From CAUPWF01 sp964367905 (GTDB lineage Bacteria; Bacillota; Clostridia; Lachnospirales; Lachnospiraceae), in the NCBI GenBank assembly GCA_964367905.1, contig CAYIZP010000007.1, forward strand, positions 24,238 to 88,237: 64,000 bases of DNA. The letters are read 5' to 3'. Positions 33,397 through 42,759 of the stretch are shown here, piece after piece. The notes under the pieces were generated by a model, which was not told the DNA's origin, searched no databases, and saw only the letters and a list, made by a program, of their open reading frames with translations. The stretch's first letter is position 1, and each line of letters starts with the position of its first letter. Both the position numbers and the translations under genes were made by a program.

Positions 33397-35631
33397 CTAT
33401 TGAACATCAATATCGTATATTCCAAATCTCTCATCGCCATTTGTAGCCAACAACTCTATCTTCAACTTTGAATACGACTTTGGCTCTATGTCTATGTAAT
33501 TTTTCCTCTGGTAGTTTCCGCGTACTTCTCTCGCCAATTCCCAAGTCCCGTCCACCATACCATAGATGTTGTAGTCTCTTATCACTTGCTCCCACACGTT
33601 ACTCTCGTACACATGCTCCATGGTATCATAATCGAAATCATCGCATAAATTGTCAAACGTAAAATCCACTCTAGACACGGAAGTAGGCTCTGCAAATTCA
33701 ATCATAACCTCTGGCTTCTCATCCTTCAAGTCTGCCAACCAGATATTTGGCTTTCCATAGTTACGGATATATCCGTTATTGATGTTGCTGCCATCGTAAA
33801 TATCTGTCGGATACTCAAATACTGGTAACAAATCCGTCTTCTTCCATAGATAAGGCTTTGATTCTAAGGTTGCAATATCGATAAATGTATCATCATCGTT
33901 CACCTTCTCCTCCAATAAACGGAATCCATTGACCAACAGTTCCGCCACCTCTAAGCTTACCTTTTCATTTGTTTGGAACAAAACAAATAGATTATCCCCA
34001 AAATCATAGGAAGAAAAGTCAATCTTAATCGCTTCAAATTTCTCTCCCGCTTTCAATGGAATCTCTAGTTTCCCAAGAGCAATCTCTGGTCCATAATTCT
34101 CCACCTTCGCTGGCTTGAATATCTCACAAACTAAAACTGTATCCTCATCTGCCTTTGCAAATAAATTAATTTCCGTGTTCTCTTTCGCTGTCGGGAATAC
34201 AAATCCCTTCAATTCGTTGATTGGCATACCGACATTCGTATGGTCAATCATACCATTAAAATGTGAAGAAGTCGTGATTTTTGCTTTTGTAATTGCAGAT
34301 TCTGCCTTTTTCTTGCCGACAATACCTTGATCTCTCTTCTGCAACTCTTGTTGTAATTCTTCCATATATTCTGACGCAACCTTTGCTGGCGTCGCCTTGT
34401 ATTTTTTGCATAGGGTTGCTGCTGTCGCACAAGCTTGACCCAACAACGATAAAGTCGACATCAACCTCGTCGTGCCTGATGCCACATGAGATACTGATAG
34501 ACATCTACTTGCCACCATGAGATTGTCTAAACCTTTTACACAACAACTGCGAAATGGAATCTGATAGATTCCACGAAGATAAAAATGTCGGTTAACCATA
34601 TCGTCATCAAAAAATCCACCTGCTGCATGAAGGTCAATTGACCACCCGCCATATCCAACTGCATCGTCAAAATCTGTTTGGAATGCAACATCTTGCTCTT
34701 TTAAAATGTACTCTCCAACCAATCTTCTAGACTCTCTTTTTCCCGCAACTGGACTGATATATTCTAGGTCAAATTGCTTTGCATCATACTCTGACTGGTT
34801 CTTAATATAATCCCAGATATTATAGACTAACTTGCTATGATCTTCCATAATGTCTTCATTTTCCGACATCTGGTCTCTCCCAGCCCCTGTTTCATAATAC
34901 CACTGATAACGATAGCCATCGTATCTTGCATCTTTGGGGATACGATCTGGAATCTCTCTAAAATCTAAAGTTTTCTTAAAATCCTCTTTCAACTCCTCGG
35001 CAAATTCCGGTAATTGATACGGCATATCTCTATGAAAATCCTTCGAATAGAATGAAAGTGAACTCAATAATACTCCATTGTCTTCCTCATCTGGAGCGAT
35101 GTTTTCATTCCACTTCGATTTCGCCTCACGCCCATACATATAGTCCGCACCTGCCAAGTATCCGATCGTTCCATCTCCAGTGTCGTCAATAAACGTATCC
35201 CCTATAAAGGTATAACGCTTCTCAGATCCATTCTGTGACCCTTCCACACTCACAATCTTCCCACCATCCATATTCACGGTGTCGATATATGTATTAAGGT
35301 ATACATGACAGTTTTTCTCACGACGCAAAGCATCTACAAGCACTGTATGCCATAGGTATACATTCCCTTGCGGATTTCTGTATCGATTCTCAATCAAAAG
35401 TTCCCCTATAATTCCACTTTCTCTGGAATATAAGTTAAACTCCGATGTTCCCGTTGCACCGCACACGTGGACACGAATTTCTGGGCTAGCATTCCCCCCT
35501 AATACACCACGGTTGTTAATCAATGCCGTCTTGAGACCGGAACGTGCTGCCTGAATCGCTGCACAGATGCCCGACATACCAGCCCCACATACTACAAGGT
35601 CAAAACTTTGCTCAATCGTTTGAAATTTCAT
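33397..35631 (-). CDS. FAD-dependent oxidoreductase with C-terminal discoidin-like domain
   Basis: The 744-residue protein has an N-terminal FAD-binding fold (VVCGAGMSGICAAIQAA, then DTFIDDTGDGTIGYLAGAD), as in the FAD_oxidored group common in carbohydrate loci. MVASRCLSVSHVASGTTRLM is the second FAD block. Residues about 480-740 are beta-rich, with a terminal domain (VRGNYQRKNYIDIEPKSYSK) like an F5/8 type C fold. No signal peptide is seen, so it is cytoplasmic. The substrate is unknown; a sugar or polyol derivative fits the nearby glycan genes. Confidence 0.82.
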   Translation of the reverse strand: MKFQTIEQSFDLVVCGAGMSGICAAIQAARSGLKTALINNRGVLGGNASPEIRVHVCGATGTSEFNLYSRESGIIGELLIENRYRNPQGNVYLWHTVLVDALRREKNCHVYLNTYIDTVNMDGGKIVSVEGSQNGSEKRYTFIGDTFIDDTGDGTIGYLAGADYMYGREAKSKWNENIAPDEEDNGVLLSSLSFYSKDFHRDMPYQLPEFAEELKEDFKKTLDFREIPDRIPKDARYDGYRYQWYYETGAGRDQMSENEDIMEDHSKLVYNIWDYIKNQSEYDAKQFDLEYISPVAGKRESRRLVGEYILKEQDVAFQTDFDDAVGYGGWSIDLHAAGGFFDDDMVNRHFYLRGIYQIPFRSCCVKGLDNLMVASRCLSVSHVASGTTRLMSTLSLLGQACATAATLCKKYKATPAKVASEYMEELQQELQKRDQGIVGKKKAESAITKAKITTSSHFNGMIDHTNVGMPINELKGFVFPTAKENTEINLFAKADEDTVLVCEIFKPAKVENYGPEIALGKLEIPLKAGEKFEAIKIDFSSYDFGDNLFVLFQTNEKVSLEVAELLVNGFRLLEEKVNDDDTFIDIATLESKPYLWKKTDLLPVFEYPTDIYDGSNINNGYIRNYGKPNIWLADLKDEKPEVMIEFAEPTSVSRVDFTFDNLCDDFDYDTMEHVYESNVWEQVIRDYNIYGMVDGTWELAREVRGNYQRKNYIDIEPKSYSKLKIELLATNGDERFGIYDIDVQ

Positions 35632-35763
35632 AAACTTTTACCTTCCCTTTGTTATATTTTTTCTACCTCTATATTTTTACCACCTTACTATAACATTCGT
35701 GAAGTTTCTATACCATGCAGTATTTTTATATTTCTTGATGTATTTTAGGATTTTCACCGTTCA

Positions 35764-36132
35764 TTAGTCTAGCACGTAACGACTAATTGCCTTGCCAATT
35801 TCCACCACATCACTTCTACCTGTGAACTCGAATTTAATGGCACCCAAAGTACTGAACCATAATTGCAATTCGCTATCGATATCTAATGTTCCTGATGTTT
35901 CAATGGAATATACTTGGATTTTTGCATACGGTAGTGACGTGTAGTCTCTCTTCTTTCCAGTAACACCTTGTACATTGACCGCGATTACTCTCTTATTTGT
36001 AAATGCCACATGGTCTCGTACTGTCTTGTAACAACTAATAAGATGCTCTCCGTCTATCAGAAGTTCATCGATTCCTTTTACCTCGTCTGTTTGTCTTAGT
36101 TTTAAAAATTTGCTGTTCTCGAAATCAATCAT
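35764..36132 (-). CDS. PH domain-containing protein (bacterial PH type)
   Basis: The start at 36132 has GGGAG 8 nt upstream; the 17 residues encoded upstream of it have no SD. The 122-residue protein is nearly one bacterial pleckstrin-homology domain. LLIDGEHLISCYKTVRDHVAFTNKRVI is its core strand pattern (residues about 23-50), and the terminal helix reads VEIGKAISRYVL. Such proteins are widespread in Firmicutes and their ligands are unknown. It is a single gene, divergent from the Rpn-like gene. Confidence 0.8.
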   Translation of the reverse strand: MIDFENSKFLKLRQTDEVKGIDELLIDGEHLISCYKTVRDHVAFTNKRVIAVNVQGVTGKKRDYTSLPYAKIQVYSIETSGTLDIDSELQLWFSTLGAIKFEFTGRSDVVEIGKAISRYVLD

Positions 36133-36455
36133 GATTTTCTCCCTTCCGTCCTTTTGACTTAAAATTATAGTTGATACTATCATACCATATTTTTTCTTTT
36201 TTTGTTTAAAACTTTCTCATATCACATCTATAACCCTGTTCTCTTTGAAAATTTGTATAGACATTTTCTCAATATTTTGTTAAAATGCTAAAAAGCAAGC
36301 AAGTTCTAATAAAATCAATTATTTTCTCACACAATAGCGTGTCATTAATAATTCTGTCAATTAATAACAATCCAGTAAAACAATACCATTTAAACAGCCA
36401 TTTGTATCTTTACAATATCCCCGTAAACAATTATACTTAAGAAAGAAGGAATCGC
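36133..36455. other. AT-rich divergent intergenic region
   Basis: This 323-bp gap lies between the PH-domain gene and the Rpn-like nuclease gene. It is very AT-rich, with no open frame of note, no clear inverted repeat and no convincing consensus promoter. It must hold promoters for both flanking genes. The nuclease gene has the SD GAAGGAA just before its ATG. Confidence 0.6.
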
Positions 36456-37559
36456 ATGAATAAACCAAAAACTTATGAAGAATTAATGCAGTGTGTACCA
36501 GCAGATGTGCAGGAAGAATTCCACCAAATAGAACAAGGAGAACGGCTACCAGACTTAGGGTTGGATGTTGTATTTAAAAAAGTATTCGATCCAGATATTC
36601 ACAAGGATAGAATTGAAAAGTTATTAACACTGATCTATCGAGAAGAGTTTGAAGTTCGTACTTCACTTAAGCAACAAATACCAAAGGCAACGGTATTCTC
36701 AAAAGATACCATCCATGATGTAGTAGCAAGACTTGCAACTGGTGGTATGGCCAACCTAGAAATGCAAGTACTAGCACAGGAGTTTATTGTAGAACGAATG
36801 GATATTTATGCATCGGATATGATTCTGTTACAGTATGCCATAAGTGAAAGAGAGAAAAAGACAGATTTTAGTTATATTGATGTACAACCCTCCTACTTGG
36901 TAGTATTTATGAAGAAAAGTCCCAAAATATTCAAGGATTCTTCAGAATTCATTCACTTCAAGAAAAGCGTAACAGACACCGGAATCGAGTTAAATCAACT
37001 AGCGTGTATCGTATACATTGAATTAGAAAAATGTTTGAAGTATGTGAAATCCAATGGATACGACAGCAAAAACAAGGAACTATGGAAATGGTTGATTATG
37101 TTAGCCGATGTAAATGATGATGACGTGAAACAGTTAGTAGTAGAGGATCCAGCAAAAGCAGAGATTATTAATGAGTTATATGGAATATCTAAAAGTAAGG
37201 AGGAATTAATGGCGATGTTAAGTGAAAAGTATGCCGCAGCAACACGTTCAAGTGAAATGGTGTATGCAAAACGCGAAGCAATGCGTGAGGGTAGACGTGA
37301 GGGCAGACGTGAGGGAAGACGTGAGGGTGAAACAATAGGAAAATATGAAATATTAATCGAACAAATTATGAAGAACCATCGGGAATTTTCTGCTGAAGTT
37401 GCATCCAAAGTTTTTGTTTGTGATAGAGCAATTGTAGATGAAGTATATCGTTTGCTCGATACACAAGCAGGGAGCATTAGTGTAGACGAAATAAGACAGA
37501 AACTTATTGAGGGGAAATTTATAGAAATACCAACTTTTGAAACAGAATGTTCAAATTAA
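36456..37559 (+). CDS. Rpn family recombination-promoting nuclease / PD-(D/E)XK transposase-like protein
   Basis: The 367-residue protein starts with a YhgA-like region (LPDLGLDVVFKKVFDPDIHKD). The nuclease core follows: HDVVARLATGGMANLEMQVL gives Asp and Glu-X-Gln in PD-(D/E)XK order. IVERMDIYASDMILLQYA is the following conserved helix. Residues about 276-292 are four REGR/REGE units encoded by a 12-bp repeat. Rpn proteins cut DNA without sequence specificity and are often variable between strains. A hairpin follows the gene. Confidence 0.88.
   Translation: MNKPKTYEELMQCVPADVQEEFHQIEQGERLPDLGLDVVFKKVFDPDIHKDRIEKLLTLIYREEFEVRTSLKQQIPKATVFSKDTIHDVVARLATGGMANLEMQVLAQEFIVERMDIYASDMILLQYAISEREKKTDFSYIDVQPSYLVVFMKKSPKIFKDSSEFIHFKKSVTDTGIELNQLACIVYIELEKCLKYVKSNGYDSKNKELWKWLIMLADVNDDDVKQLVVEDPAKAEIINELYGISKSKEELMAMLSEKYAAATRSSEMVYAKREAMREGRREGRREGRREGETIGKYEILIEQIMKNHREFSAEVASKVFVCDRAIVDEVYRLLDTQAGSISVDEIRQKLIEGKFIEIPTFETECSN
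37284..37331 (+). repeat. In-frame 12-bp tandem repeat, four units
   Basis: CGTGAGGGNAGA is repeated three times and followed by a diverged fourth unit (37320-37331). It encodes Arg-Glu-Gly-Arg units inside the Rpn-like gene. The period is a multiple of three, so copy-number change would keep the frame. Confidence 0.9.
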
Positions 37560-37578
37560 AATAATGAATAATAACCTT

Positions 37579-37612
37579 GGATGTAGTAAACTGTGTGCTC
37601 TTTACTACATCC
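37579..37612. terminator. Hairpin after the Rpn-like gene
   Basis: GGATGTAGTAAA (37579-37590) and TTTACTACATCC (37601-37612) form a perfect 12-bp stem with a 10-nt loop, and a T-run follows 5 nt later on the plus strand. It lies between convergent genes. The GTAGTAAA core is shared with the palindrome at 12038-12084. Confidence 0.75.
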
Positions 37613-37625
37613 ATAAGTTTTTCTA

Positions 37626-38645
37626 CTATACCGCTAACATCTCCATCACTTCAAGAACGTGTAATCCTTGTCTACCACTAGCTTTTAGATTTCTTCGTCC
37701 TTCCACAATGCAAACCGCCATATCTGAGACTCCCATTCCACGTAGATTCCCTCTATCTGGAGAAATCAATGGTACTTGTTCAAATTCTTTATCTCCTTCA
37801 CATTTGACCCAAACTTCTCCTCCGAATCCATTTGGATCTGGTACCAACATACTCCCCTTCGTTCCATGTACCTCTATATTTTCTGCCTTACTTCCCCACA
37901 CGTCATTGCTTGTCACGATATTCGCTATCGCTCCGCATTTAAACCTTAACAGACCATACACATTTGTAGGAACTTCAACCGGGATTTTCTTCCCGTATTT
38001 TGGTTGACTTGTAATCATTCTTTCTGTAAATGCTTTGTTGGACATCCCTTGAACATCTTCTATCTCTCCCATCATCGCTACCAACGCAGTTAGATAGTAA
38101 GGCCCCATATCAAACATCGGCCCTCCGCCTTTTTCATAAAAGAACTCTGGATTCGGGTGCCAATTCTCATGCCCATGGTTTTGCAGAAAAGCACTTGCTC
38201 CTACAAGCTCTCCAATCATTCCGCTTTCTATGACATGAATTGCAGTCTGAATTCCCGTTCCTAGGAACGTGTCTGGTGCAACTCCTAGTAACAATTCCTT
38301 TTCTTCTGCTAGTCGAACCAATTCTCTTCCATCTTCTGCTGTCAGAGCCAAAGGCTTCTCTACATAAACATGTTTTCCATTCATAAGTGCATCCCTACAG
38401 ATTCTATGGTGATTCTGTGGGTTTGTAATATTTAATATAATTTCAACTTGCTCATTCTTCATCATTTCATCGTAGGAAAATACATTCGCCACTCCATATT
38501 CATCTGCTTTTTTTCTTGCTTTTCTTTCATCTCGACTACATACTGCATAGACCTCAGTATTTGAAAATATCCCAGATAGGTTCTTCAAATAAATATCGCA
38601 AATATCCCCCAATCCAATCACGCCAATCTTTACTTTTCTATCCAT
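37626..38645 (-). CDS. Gfo/Idh/MocA family oxidoreductase
   Basis: The 339-residue protein has an N-terminal NAD(P)-binding Rossmann fold (IGVIGLGDICDIYLKNL, with GLGxI) and the EKPLA motif (YVEKPLALTAEDG), which holds the key lysine. The C-terminal alpha/beta domain contains FFYEKGGGPMFDMGPYYL. The family oxidizes or reduces sugars and inositols. It is last in the glycan-use operon, 13 bp after the GH42 gene, so it probably acts on a released sugar. The substrate is unknown. Confidence 0.92.
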   Translation of the reverse strand: MDRKVKIGVIGLGDICDIYLKNLSGIFSNTEVYAVCSRDERKARKKADEYGVANVFSYDEMMKNEQVEIILNITNPQNHHRICRDALMNGKHVYVEKPLALTAEDGRELVRLAEEKELLLGVAPDTFLGTGIQTAIHVIESGMIGELVGASAFLQNHGHENWHPNPEFFYEKGGGPMFDMGPYYLTALVAMMGEIEDVQGMSNKAFTERMITSQPKYGKKIPVEVPTNVYGLLRFKCGAIANIVTSNDVWGSKAENIEVHGTKGSMLVPDPNGFGGEVWVKCEGDKEFEQVPLISPDRGNLRGMGVSDMAVCIVEGRRNLKASGRQGLHVLEVMEMLAV

Positions 38646-38658
38646 TTACCTTCTCCCT

Positions 38659-40716
38659 CTATTTCAATAATAAGCGATACACCTTCGTTTCAAATTCTTT
38701 TAAAACAATTTCACCAATTGTCACTTCTCCTGTATCGCAATCTATCATATTCTCTCTCAATTGTATGATCGACTCATGATGTGCGTAGTTTAATACGATA
38801 AAATACTTTACTCCATCTTTTTCTCTCACAACCAATTCGCACTCTTCTGGGAGGTTTATGTATAATCCATATGGCTCATTTACTTCAATGTACTGCAACA
38901 GCATTGTAACCATCTCCCTTTCGAACGTGCTAGCCACATAGATTATCTTACCAAGTTTCACCTCTCGCTCCGTCATAGCAGTTTCACCACTATAATAATT
39001 ATTACAATAGCGTGCCAATACCTTTACATCCTGTTTTTGTATCTCTAAAATATCATTGAATACTGGCATATTCATCTTTGTTCCATTCCACTCGGCAGTA
39101 ACCGTTTCATCATAAGGCCCCACAAAGGTGTAGTCTGTCACACCGACCCCTGCTAGTTCCCTTAATAATCCAGGTGCTTGCATCATCGGAAACTTCCCAG
39201 TCTCATCTTTCAGACCTGTTCTGCATCCCAAAATGAGGACTCCGCCTTGCTCTACATATTGCGTGAGCAATTCTACCCTCTCCTTTGTCAAAATCATGGC
39301 ATGTGGATAAAACAAGACCTTATATTTCGTCAGTTCCTCTAAACTCACCTTATCCCACAGATATATATAATCCAGCGGTGCGTGTGCCAACTGTGACGCT
39401 ACCGATATTTCGCGCATACTCGGCTTATCAAAACGCGAGTGCCAAGAATCAACATCACAATCTAGTACATTATCGTAATCTTTTACATACCCTATTTCTG
39501 CTGCAAACTTTGTATTCGCTATATCTTCTATTTTATGAATTCTCTCTGCTAATTTCTTGATTTCCTGAACTTTTCTATTGTCCCGATTGTCATAATCCAA
39601 AATTCCATGCCAATAGATTTCCGAACCCATTGGACAAGTTCTCCATCGAAAAAAACTGATAAAATCCGCACCATGAGCAATACTCTGCATCGCCCATAGC
39701 ATCATCTGCCCTGGTTTCGGAGCTGGCGACTCCATCCTCATGCTACTCCCATGAGCACCAACTTGCTGCTCCATAATGGCAAAATGCGGACAGATTGCCC
39801 TCGTCATGGCGAGTTTGTTTGTCCACTTCCTATCAATCAAGTCGATTGCATTCTTTGGATCTTCTGACAAACAATACTCAAAATTGGGATAAGAATCAAA
39901 AGAAAACACATCTAAACACTCATCCATCAACTGATGACTATCCAAAGTCAATAAGATTCCATTCGTCGTTATAAACACACCTTCTGGTATAAACTCACGT
40001 AGAGCATCGCACTGAATCTTACAAAATAGGATTGCCGATTCCGATATAAACCTCTTATAATCTAATACCTGATGAGGATTTTTCGCATTGTATATCGTTT
40101 GTCTAGGAACAAAGACCTGCTCCCACTGTGTGTAAATCTGATTCCAAAAAACAGTTCCCCAAGCTTCATTCAATGCTTCTAAACTTCCGTATCGCGCTTT
40201 TAAGAACTTCCGAAAGGCAATGCTATCGCTCTCCGAATAAAATTCATCCGTCTCACAGTTTAATTCATTATCAATCTGCCACCCAATAATGGCAGGATGA
40301 TTCCCGATATTCTCTCCTAACTTCTCAACAATCCGTTTACAGAGAGTCTGATAGACTGGAGAATTATAATTATAATGTCTCCTAGCTCCGTGGCTGTAGG
40401 GAATTCCTTGAATATTACAATTCAGGACTTCTGGGTATTTCATGGTCAACCACACCGGGGGTGCTGCAGTCGGTGTGCCAAAAATCACCTTCATATCGAG
40501 TTTGGATGCCAAATCCAAGAACCTCTTAAAAAAAGAAAAATCATATTCCCCCTCTTCTGGTTCCATCATCGTCCATGCAAATTCCCCAATTCGAATGGTG
40601 CAGATTCCACATTCTCTCATTCTCTCTAAATCTGATTCCCACAAAGACTCACTCCAATGCTCTGGATAATAACAAACTCCTAATTCAAGCTTCTTCCATT
40701 TATACCGCTGCTCCAT
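38659..40716 (-). CDS. Beta-galactosidase, glycoside hydrolase family 42
   Basis: The 685-residue protein is full length for GH42: a TIM barrel (about 8-395), a trimerization domain and a small beta domain. It starts LGVCYYPEHWSESLW. The acid/base Glu is in WQIDNELNCET and the nucleophile Glu is in FAIMEQQVGAHG. There is no signal peptide, so it acts in the cytoplasm on imported oligosaccharides. GH42 enzymes remove terminal beta-galactose, and related members accept alpha-L-arabinose. Confidence 0.95.
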   Translation of the reverse strand: MEQRYKWKKLELGVCYYPEHWSESLWESDLERMRECGICTIRIGEFAWTMMEPEEGEYDFSFFKRFLDLASKLDMKVIFGTPTAAPPVWLTMKYPEVLNCNIQGIPYSHGARRHYNYNSPVYQTLCKRIVEKLGENIGNHPAIIGWQIDNELNCETDEFYSESDSIAFRKFLKARYGSLEALNEAWGTVFWNQIYTQWEQVFVPRQTIYNAKNPHQVLDYKRFISESAILFCKIQCDALREFIPEGVFITTNGILLTLDSHQLMDECLDVFSFDSYPNFEYCLSEDPKNAIDLIDRKWTNKLAMTRAICPHFAIMEQQVGAHGSSMRMESPAPKPGQMMLWAMQSIAHGADFISFFRWRTCPMGSEIYWHGILDYDNRDNRKVQEIKKLAERIHKIEDIANTKFAAEIGYVKDYDNVLDCDVDSWHSRFDKPSMREISVASQLAHAPLDYIYLWDKVSLEELTKYKVLFYPHAMILTKERVELLTQYVEQGGVLILGCRTGLKDETGKFPMMQAPGLLRELAGVGVTDYTFVGPYDETVTAEWNGTKMNMPVFNDILEIQKQDVKVLARYCNNYYSGETAMTEREVKLGKIIYVASTFEREMVTMLLQYIEVNEPYGLYINLPEECELVVREKDGVKYFIVLNYAHHESIIQLRENMIDCDTGEVTIGEIVLKEFETKVYRLLLK

Positions 40717-40746
40717 CCCACTATCTCCTATTCGTAATATTTGATC

Positions 40747-42354
40747 CTAAATCATTGTAAACTTCGCCCACTTACTCTTGGTATATAAATCTTGCACCGT
40801 AAATCCAACCATACTTCCCGTGAACCCATGTGCATATTCATCCGATAATAAAGTACTGTCTAACACTAATCCCATATCTATCCATTTTTCACCATCGCAA
40901 CTATAGAAAAAGGTAATCTCTCTTCCTTTTACTACTGATTTCAAATAAATATATCCCTGATATTCCTCGATAAGCACTCTTTGATCTTTATATTCCGTTT
41001 TGATTCCTTGGTCGGATTTAAATACACCTAAAGCTACACCCCCTAATGATTCACTATAATATATGCGAAAATAATAAAACGCAGATGAGTTATAATAATT
41101 TGTTAATCCTGCCATTTGCAAGAAATTATCTGGCGTAAACTCTACTTTCATCACTGTCGTGCAAAAAAAATCTCTGACTTTTTGAACTACCAAACTCTGA
41201 TTGAATCTAGAGAATAACGTTTCTCTTCCTCTCAACTGTATCTCCCCATCCACATTCTGAAACCAGTCTGGTTTTGCACTTTCTCTGAGTGTATACCATG
41301 CATCACGAGTTGACTTCGCAAGCAAATCACCTTGTGTTGACTCATATTCTCTTATCTCAGTTGTTGATATCTCCTCTACTTCCATTCGTGCCAAGTTATC
41401 ACTTGATTTTAATTTTATCCAGTCATCCTCTGTCCATTCACATTTTTGAATACCTGCTTCCCGTCCAAGTACTGACCTCAACTCTGGTGTGTATGGTCGC
41501 GAGCATAGGTGAGCCATATATGGTTCACCCTCTGGTGTTTCTACAATACTTCCATGACCAGTCTTTTGTAGAATACTTCCTTCAAAGTATCTCCATGGTT
41601 TGGCCGAATCACCAACACCTCTTTCACTAAAATCATTCGGTTGAGATGTAATAATCGGATTACCTGGATATCCTTCGTAAGGTCCTAAGATATTCGTTGC
41701 TCTAGAAATTGTAACACAATGACCATAGCCGGTACCGCCCTCCGCCAAAACCAAATAATAATATTGACCTTTTTTATAGATATTAGGACCCTCAATGCAA
41801 CCACGATCTGTTGCGCCACGTGAAATTCTCTTGAATTCCCCCTCTAGCTGTTGTGTTGCTAAATTAACTTGTTGTATTACAATCGCACCTGGATGCTCAT
41901 ATCCTTCTCGAAAGTCCCACTCCAGATTCACCACATAAGTCAGGCCATCCGTATCATGGAATAAACTCGGATCAAACCCACTACTATTGAGATATATCGC
42001 ATCTGACCACCCTTCTGTAATGCTATCGCTTTCCACATAATAATTATCTACATCAAAATTATTGCTCTCACACCCTCGCACAATTGAGTATGAAACATAA
42101 TATTTTTTTGTTCTCTCGTTATACGATAGTGACGGTGCCCAGACCCCCATCGCGGATCCAACACCTAGAATGTCTGCCTGTTCCTTTCGTGTAATAACAT
42201 GAGTCAATAATTCCCAGTTTTTTAAATCCTTAGATCGATAGATAGGAATACCTGGAAACCACTCAAAACTAGATACAGCTATATAATAGTCCCCTCCTAC
42301 TCTTAGAATACTTGGATCGGGATTGAACCCTGGCAATATAGGATTTAATATCAT
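40747..42354 (-). CDS. Glycoside hydrolase family 43, beta-xylosidase / arabinofuranosidase-like
   Basis: The 535-residue protein has a five-bladed propeller (about 1-320). It contains PGFNPDPSIL (general base Asp), SSGFDPSLFHD (pKa-modulating Asp) and RGCIEGPNIYKKG (acid Glu). A C-terminal concanavalin-like domain (about 345-535) is typical of XynB-like GH43. There is no signal peptide, so it acts on imported oligomers. The start overlaps the upstream pseudogene stop (ATGA), and its SD AGGAGG lies inside that pseudogene. Confidence 0.92.
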   Translation of the reverse strand: MILNPILPGFNPDPSILRVGGDYYIAVSSFEWFPGIPIYRSKDLKNWELLTHVITRKEQADILGVGSAMGVWAPSLSYNERTKKYYVSYSIVRGCESNNFDVDNYYVESDSITEGWSDAIYLNSSGFDPSLFHDTDGLTYVVNLEWDFREGYEHPGAIVIQQVNLATQQLEGEFKRISRGATDRGCIEGPNIYKKGQYYYLVLAEGGTGYGHCVTISRATNILGPYEGYPGNPIITSQPNDFSERGVGDSAKPWRYFEGSILQKTGHGSIVETPEGEPYMAHLCSRPYTPELRSVLGREAGIQKCEWTEDDWIKLKSSDNLARMEVEEISTTEIREYESTQGDLLAKSTRDAWYTLRESAKPDWFQNVDGEIQLRGRETLFSRFNQSLVVQKVRDFFCTTVMKVEFTPDNFLQMAGLTNYYNSSAFYYFRIYYSESLGGVALGVFKSDQGIKTEYKDQRVLIEEYQGYIYLKSVVKGREITFFYSCDGEKWIDMGLVLDSTLLSDEYAHGFTGSMVGFTVQDLYTKSKWAKFTMI

Positions 42355-42750
42355 TTTCTTTCCTCCTGTAATTGTTGTAAGATATCATCGAGTAATTTCG
42401 CTGTTTCTAAGGATTTTTCTAAAGATAAAATCTCACTCTCACATGCTCCTTGTTGCAACAAATCACACATCTCTTGTACTTCGTAGACAAAACCATTTTC
42501 TGTTTCTTCCGCAAATACCTCTATTAGGTTCCCCTCGCTGTCATAACACTTTGTTTCTTTTGCACACCAAAATGGATCTATCTCAATTCTACCTTTTGTC
42601 CCATACAATACACATCCTTGTCCTGCTTCCACTCGAATTCCATAGTTCATCTGCGCCATTGCCCCTGATGGAAACTTTAGATTTACCAATCCAATTTCAT
42701 CTACCCCTGTTTCCCCAATCTGCCCCAATAATACCAAACTTTATACCCAT
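42351..42750 (-). pseudogene. Gfo/Idh/MocA oxidoreductase pseudogene with internal deletion
   Basis: A well-placed SD (ATAGGAG) and ATG at 42750 begin MGIKFGIIGA, the first strand of a Rossmann dehydrogenase, but the frame stops after 17 codons. From about 42737, in another frame, runs the C-terminal half of the same family: GQIGETGVDEIGLVNLKFPS, YGIRVEAGQGCVLYGTKGRI and the closing helix. The NAD-binding domain and EKP region, about 200 codons, are missing. This is a deletion with frameshift, not just a late start. The remnant still carries the SD for the GH43 gene. Confidence 0.82.
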
Positions 42751-42759
42751 AGCATTCTC

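Noticed and set aside
36995..37477. 160-codon frame antisense to the Rpn-like gene
   Set aside because: Its repeated Arg-Leu-Pro-Ser run is only the reverse reading of the 12-bp repeat; the sense gene is well supported.
42351..42737. Stand-alone small gene for a 128-residue Gfo/Idh/MocA C-terminal domain
   Set aside because: The true SD and start of the parent gene are visible 13 bp upstream in another frame, so a deleted pseudogene explains it better.
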